From the NCBI RefSeq assembly GCF_000003815.2, contig NC_049991.1:14121779-14185778 (forward strand): DNA of 64,000 nucleotides, in the 5' to 3' direction. A model generated the notes under the pieces. That model had not been told where the DNA came from, did no database searches, and was given only the letters and a program-made list of their open reading frames with translations. Numbering within the stretch: position 1 is the first letter of the stretch; each line of letters begins with the position of its first letter. This DNA comes from Branchiostoma floridae (lineage: Eukaryota > Chordata > Leptocardii > Amphioxiformes > Branchiostomatidae). A program made the position numbers and the translations under genes. This document shows positions 60,501-64,000 of this stretch, one piece after another.

Positions 60501-63500
60501 NNNNNNNNNNNNNNNNNNNNNNNNNNNNNNNNNNNNNNNNNNNNNNNNNNNNNNNNNNNNNNNNNNNNNNNNNNNNNNNNNNNNNNNNNNNNNNNNNNNN
60601 NNNNNNNNNNNNNNNNNNNNNNNNNNNNNNNNNNNNNNNNNNNNNNNNNNNNNNNNNNNNNNNNNNNNNNNNNNNNNNNNNNNNNNNNNNNNNNNNNNNN
60701 NNNNNNNNNNNNNNNNNNNNNNNNNNNNNNNNNNNGCATATATCGGGACTCACAATAATACCTGCAGAGAAGACGTACAAAAAAATCTGTCATAAAGCTT
60801 TGAGATTAAGGCATGAATTATGCATAAGTAATAGGAAAATGTAAAGCTTTTATGAAAATGTAAGGAGAGGCCTGAAGAAAAGTTAAAACATCGTACATGA
60901 TAACGATGCATACATATTAAGGTAAATGACCCTAAAATTGTTTGCATTTAATTTTAAACCTCTTAGGTGTCAATAACAAAAGAGCAAAAATTTCCGACAA
61001 AATATGCAACATGTATCTGATTCTCTACCTTTGGGTTTCTTTTTCTTCTTTGTTGGCTGCTCCCTGATTACAAGTAGAAGATGGATCATTAGTCATTTTC
61101 CTTCACCATTCAATTCAACAAAACTTGTGTCATCAACAATCAAATTACATAAGCAGGAACAGTCAATGGCCTTCAGCTTGCAATATCATATATTCAGCCC
61201 TTTACAAGTCATATCATCCATTCCATCCAAACTTACATTTTTCATACCAACATTCCACGATCTTGGCAAGTCAGAAAGCCTCAGCACCTCACCCCATCCC
61301 AATCCGCCTTATCCCATCTACCATCCACATTATCATTCCCAGAAGCCCAGCACAATCCATCTCCTTGCACAAACCTATTCCCTTTTCCTAGATATTCCAG
61401 AATTTTTAAATTGTGCCATGTAAGAGTACCTTTGTGAATCTGTTACACTAACAGCAGTTGAACTTCCTTGATCTTTCACAGAATCTAGATAAAATGTGGG
61501 AAAAAGAATAAACAGGGATCAAACGATGTATCAGAACATGTCATCACCATTTTGCAATACAGTTGACATTGAAATATATTTAGTAATTTTCTATTGTGTA
61601 AGTTCTGTTTAAGCCTTTTTAGTAACCAACATGTAGCAAAAAAATCATTGTCATTGAGAGCACTTAAAAATCATTGAGAGATAGACTTGGCAGATCATTT
61701 AAAGATTGTTGAGAGATATGTCAAATTTTCTGCAGCTTTGCAGTCTCTACTCTAAGGGGTTTTCATCTATATATGGAGTCCCACTTTACCATGTTGTTTC
61801 TGTTGTCTGATTTTGGGTCTGACAGAGAGAGAGTCTGAGTCCCTGACTGGCACCTCATCTGTGTCTGCTTCAGGGATCTCCACCGGACGAGAGGAGGAGT
61901 AGGGGTCAACAGCGCCTCCTGTGGAGATAGAACAATACTGCAGTTAGAACATTGACCTGGCACTCACAGCAGTTCAAAAATCATGTTTGAAAAGTTGCCA
62001 ATGCATATACTAGTCACCAGAATTCATATAATATACACAACAGCTTCTCTACTACCAGGTCATCATGTCCAGATGCTACTTTAAAGTGGCCTTATAGTTA
62101 GGGTAATTAGTTCCTAGCTTTGGCCAGGGAGATCGCTCAGAAAGGACGCGTAAGGGATGTCACATGTTTGAAGAGACACTCCTCGATCACAGTAAAGAAC
62201 CTATCACACTTGTTGAAAAGAGTAGGGTTGCATAAAGTTTGTAAACCTGTAGAAGCAACTATACTAGTACTGTAAATGCATTTAAGTTCGCGGGGATTTA
62301 ATTTCGCAGTAGCCAGAAAAAGGACTTTTCGCGGTGGATTAAAGTTCGCGGCAGCACCATGCACTGTAGTCACTTACTGCCTCGGAAAAATGTTTGCGGT
62401 GGTTTTAAATTCGCGGTGTAGTGACCACTGCAAAATCCGCGAACATTTCTGCATTTACAGTACATGTATTTGGTTTGATAAAAACATTTAATCCTACACA
62501 CCTGCAATGTCCTTTTCTCTGATGACAAGTGGCATCTTGTGTCTGGGGACAGACTGCTGAAGATCGGTCAGGCCCATGGTGTGATCAGTGTCTCCCTCTA
62601 GCAGCACTGACGGTACTGCATCTACGGTTACCTTGGCAGTCTGCCTGGGATCACCAGTATTTCTGCAAAAAAAGAAGAAAATAACAGTCAATATCACTGC
62701 TGACTGTTCATTAATTTGAAAAGAAATTAGTTCCCAGTTCTGCCCTGTTGTCTCTCATTCCTTAAAGAGTCAAAAATACCTTATTTTCTTAGGATCACCA
62801 TGGAAAAATTAAATATACATGTAGTAAAATTGTGTCTTGAATATAAACTCAATTGCAACTACCTCATGTCTAATAAAATGTTTCCACCTTTTGGTCAAAT
62901 TTTGGTTACCGCTCACCACCACTGTTCTTGTCCTTTTCACCAGTTTTTTTGCTTAAGAATTGTTTTGCTTACCTTCTTTTTTACTAGAGTCCCTCCAGTG
63001 CCTAAGTATTGAGTTCTTGGTATGCCTGGCCATTTATACACCTGATGCTTTCACTGAACCAGCTGAATGAAAACCCACCTGAGGTCTGACTGGATGGCCG
63101 CAGGTGTGTGACAGACCACCTTGATGGGAGACTGGACAACGGACGTCACGATGTCCACCTCCGTGTTCTCTGGACTCTTGGGACCTCGACTGGCATCAAC
63201 GTACAGCACTGGGGCAGAGTCTTTACTCTGTGACAAAAAATATCAAAGAAGATCCTGGAAAGTCAACTTTGTAAGTCACTGATCACTGTTTTCAAGATTT
63301 GCACTTAAATATGTGCAATTTAGTATGAAACTGAAAAAGAGAATTTGTAACACTGCACAGTGATGTGATCACATTCCAAGCTATACTAATTACAGGCATA
63401 GTCAGTCCTTCACTCTGATTTGCTATATACAGTCATTAGTACTGCAACGATCCTAATTGATAGTTATTTTCTCCCTCAAGAAACCTTAGAATGCTTCATT

Positions 63501-64000
63501 TTGACTTCATACAATTTTTTTCCTCATACAATTTTTTGTCATACATGCTAAATATAAAATGATCCTTAATACCTGTGTTGACCCATTTCCCCCGCTGGAG
63601 GACTCCAGGTCTGACACTGCCAGTTCATCTGTCATGGTTGGCTTGGGTCGGGCGGGGGACATGCTGCCTCTGGGCGGATTCCTGGACAGGAGACAGACGT
63701 GAATGACAGTTTCATCATATTAAAATGATTCAAGTGAAGATTTCATCGTGTTATGGCTAGACAATAAAGTTTAGTGCACATCTCACGGTATGGTATGGTA
63801 TCAATCCTACCCTCATGCAGAAGGAGACTGGGTTTGATACAAATGTACTATTGGTAGCTACATCACACTATTCCTTCCATCTATGTAGTCCTGTCCAACC
63901 TTCCTTCACCACCGTTCACTATTCCATGTCACATACCTCCTGGGAGTGCTGTACATGTCTTCCCTACTGATGGTGTCATCTGTTCCTGACTGTCTGTAGG
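52222..64000 (-). CDS. HAUS8: HAUS8 homologue (HAUS augmin-like complex subunit 8), 5' end off the right edge
   Basis: HAUS8 is the microtubule-binding subunit of augmin, which recruits gamma-tubulin to spindle microtubules. Exons, 3' end first: 52,222-52,348; 53,058-53,208; 53,506-53,647; 53,962-54,081; 54,552-54,590; 54,923-55,003 (or -55,000); 55,463-55,509; 55,909-56,108; 56,706-56,803; 57,137-57,210; 57,501-57,535; 57,901-57,955; 58,263-58,391; 58,985-59,145; 59,532-59,678; then 63,574-63,681 and 63,937-64,000+. Phases agree throughout. Signature stretches are KKKKKPKGIIVESRYMQ (vertebrate VxESRYLQ), TLGDISAIPTADSILV, WYIRYLQWLYISSK and EFAHALDTTRHHLATI, plus coiled-coil segments toward the end. 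The basic Ser/Pro region is the microtubule-binding part in vertebrates. The protein has a long acidic, Ser-rich N-terminal extension not seen in the human protein I recall. Exons 57.1-59.7 kb are duplicated upstream. Confidence 0.87.
54923..55003 (-). CDS. HAUS8: HAUS8 exon with the RYLQW motif and a tandem acceptor
   Basis: Encodes (K)ASTEVTQHQLDMWYIRYLQ then WLYISSK. The RYLQW block parallels the QWRF motif (RYLQWRF) of plant AUG8/QWRF proteins, the HAUS8 counterparts. The acceptor reads ATGAGAAG, so splicing after either AG (start 55,003 or 55,000) stays in frame and differs by one lysine. Confidence 0.75.
57137..59922. repeat. HAUS8: duplicated block, copy A (HAUS8 exons intact)
   Basis: Contains HAUS8 exons 57,137-57,210, 57,501-57,535, 57,901-57,955, 58,263-58,391, 58,985-59,145 and 59,532-59,678. 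Similarity to copy B runs through introns as well as exons, with small indels, and ends near 59,922 (ctccccctcagg). There it meets the repeat motif also seen at 7,231, and then the gap. Confidence 0.9.
59925..60202. repeat. multicopy repeat plus promoter-like sequence at the gap edge
   Basis: Begins ggccacaccaatttaattcg...ggaatcgccgcttc, shared with 7,231-7,275, followed by an A-run and T-run (59,981-60,006). Then comes a stretch with cacgtgac-like (atcatgtgacgg), a CCAAT box (agccaatcagaag, 60,098-60,110) and aaaatggcgctgtacg. It has no counterpart in copy B. It may be the start of a mobile element or of another gene whose body is in the gap. Confidence 0.4.
60203..60735. other. assembly gap (533 N)
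   Basis: Run of N separating the two duplicated blocks; frames drawn across it are artefacts. Confidence 1.
60736..63480. repeat. HAUS8: duplicated block, copy B, abutting the gap
   Basis: Matching exons at 61,029-61,063, 61,430-61,484, 61,790-61,918, 62,502-62,662 and 63,079-63,227 (or -63,225) have the same lengths as in copy A, with only a few substitutions (for example KVTVDAV for KVNVDAV, DPYSSS for DPFSSS, AAIQSDLR for AAVQSDIR). The sixth exon is cut by the gap and has lost one base (GTGAGTCCC for GTTGAGTCCC), breaking its frame. Unlike A, copy B holds a MITE at 62,270-62,460. Confidence 0.9.
62270..62460. mobile_element. intact MITE, ctgtaaatgca family, TA-flanked
   Basis: TA, then ctgtaaatgca (62,270-62,280) to tgcatttacag (62,450-62,460), then TA: a perfect 11-bp inverted repeat inside a TA duplication. 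Interior gcggtgg, agttcgcgg and caccatgcactgtagt blocks are shared with the 23,980 and 40,091 copies. It is present in copy B of the HAUS8 duplication and absent from copy A. Confidence 0.85.

Noticed and set aside
60083-60844. 200-codon frames across the N gap
   Set aside because: Composed almost entirely of unknown bases.

Overview
This window is nuclear DNA from an invertebrate chordate, most probably an amphioxus (Branchiostoma). It holds four intron-rich genes that match vertebrate families exon by exon. Introns are short to medium and full of small inverted-repeat transposons. One pair of diverged duplicate blocks flanks an assembly gap, as often happens when a highly heterozygous genome is assembled. 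Introns and intergenic DNA are AT-rich while exons are GC-rich, and every splice junction I placed is GT-AG. The species is inferred; no mitochondrial or rRNA marker is present.

Layout. (1) Positions 1-9,000, minus strand: the 5' two thirds of CCDC33 (C2-type N-terminal region); its 3' end lies off the left edge. (2) 9,250-13,440: intergenic DNA and probable MARF1 3' UTR, with a striking five-unit array of a TA-flanked inverted-repeat element. (3) 13,442-30,794, minus strand: complete MARF1 in 27 coding exons, with zinc finger, NYN endonuclease, two RRMs, eight LOTUS domains and the conserved C-terminal tail. The NYN domain carries a one-base frameshift in this assembly. (4) About 31,870-32,850: the divergent promoter region between MARF1 and NDE1. 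Human MARF1 and NDE1 are also head-to-head neighbours (16p13.11), so this is old microsynteny. (5) 32,851-48,114, plus strand: complete NDE1/NDEL1 in nine coding exons, with two possible C-termini. (6) 52,222-64,000, minus strand: a HAUS8 (augmin subunit) gene converging on NDE1, with a long N-terminal extension that continues past the right edge. Six of its exons (about 57.1-59.9 kb) recur at 60.7-63.5 kb across a 533-base N gap. I think this is most likely an unmerged second haplotype rather than a real exon duplication.

Functionally, NDE1 (dynein/LIS1 regulation) and HAUS8 (microtubule nucleation in the spindle) both act at centrosomes and spindles. MARF1 is a germline and RNA-decay endonuclease, and CCDC33 is a poorly characterised testis/cilium-associated protein. 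I see no operon-like or defence-type system. The unusual content is in the mobile elements, a triplicated splice donor, the NYN frameshift and the duplicated HAUS8 block.
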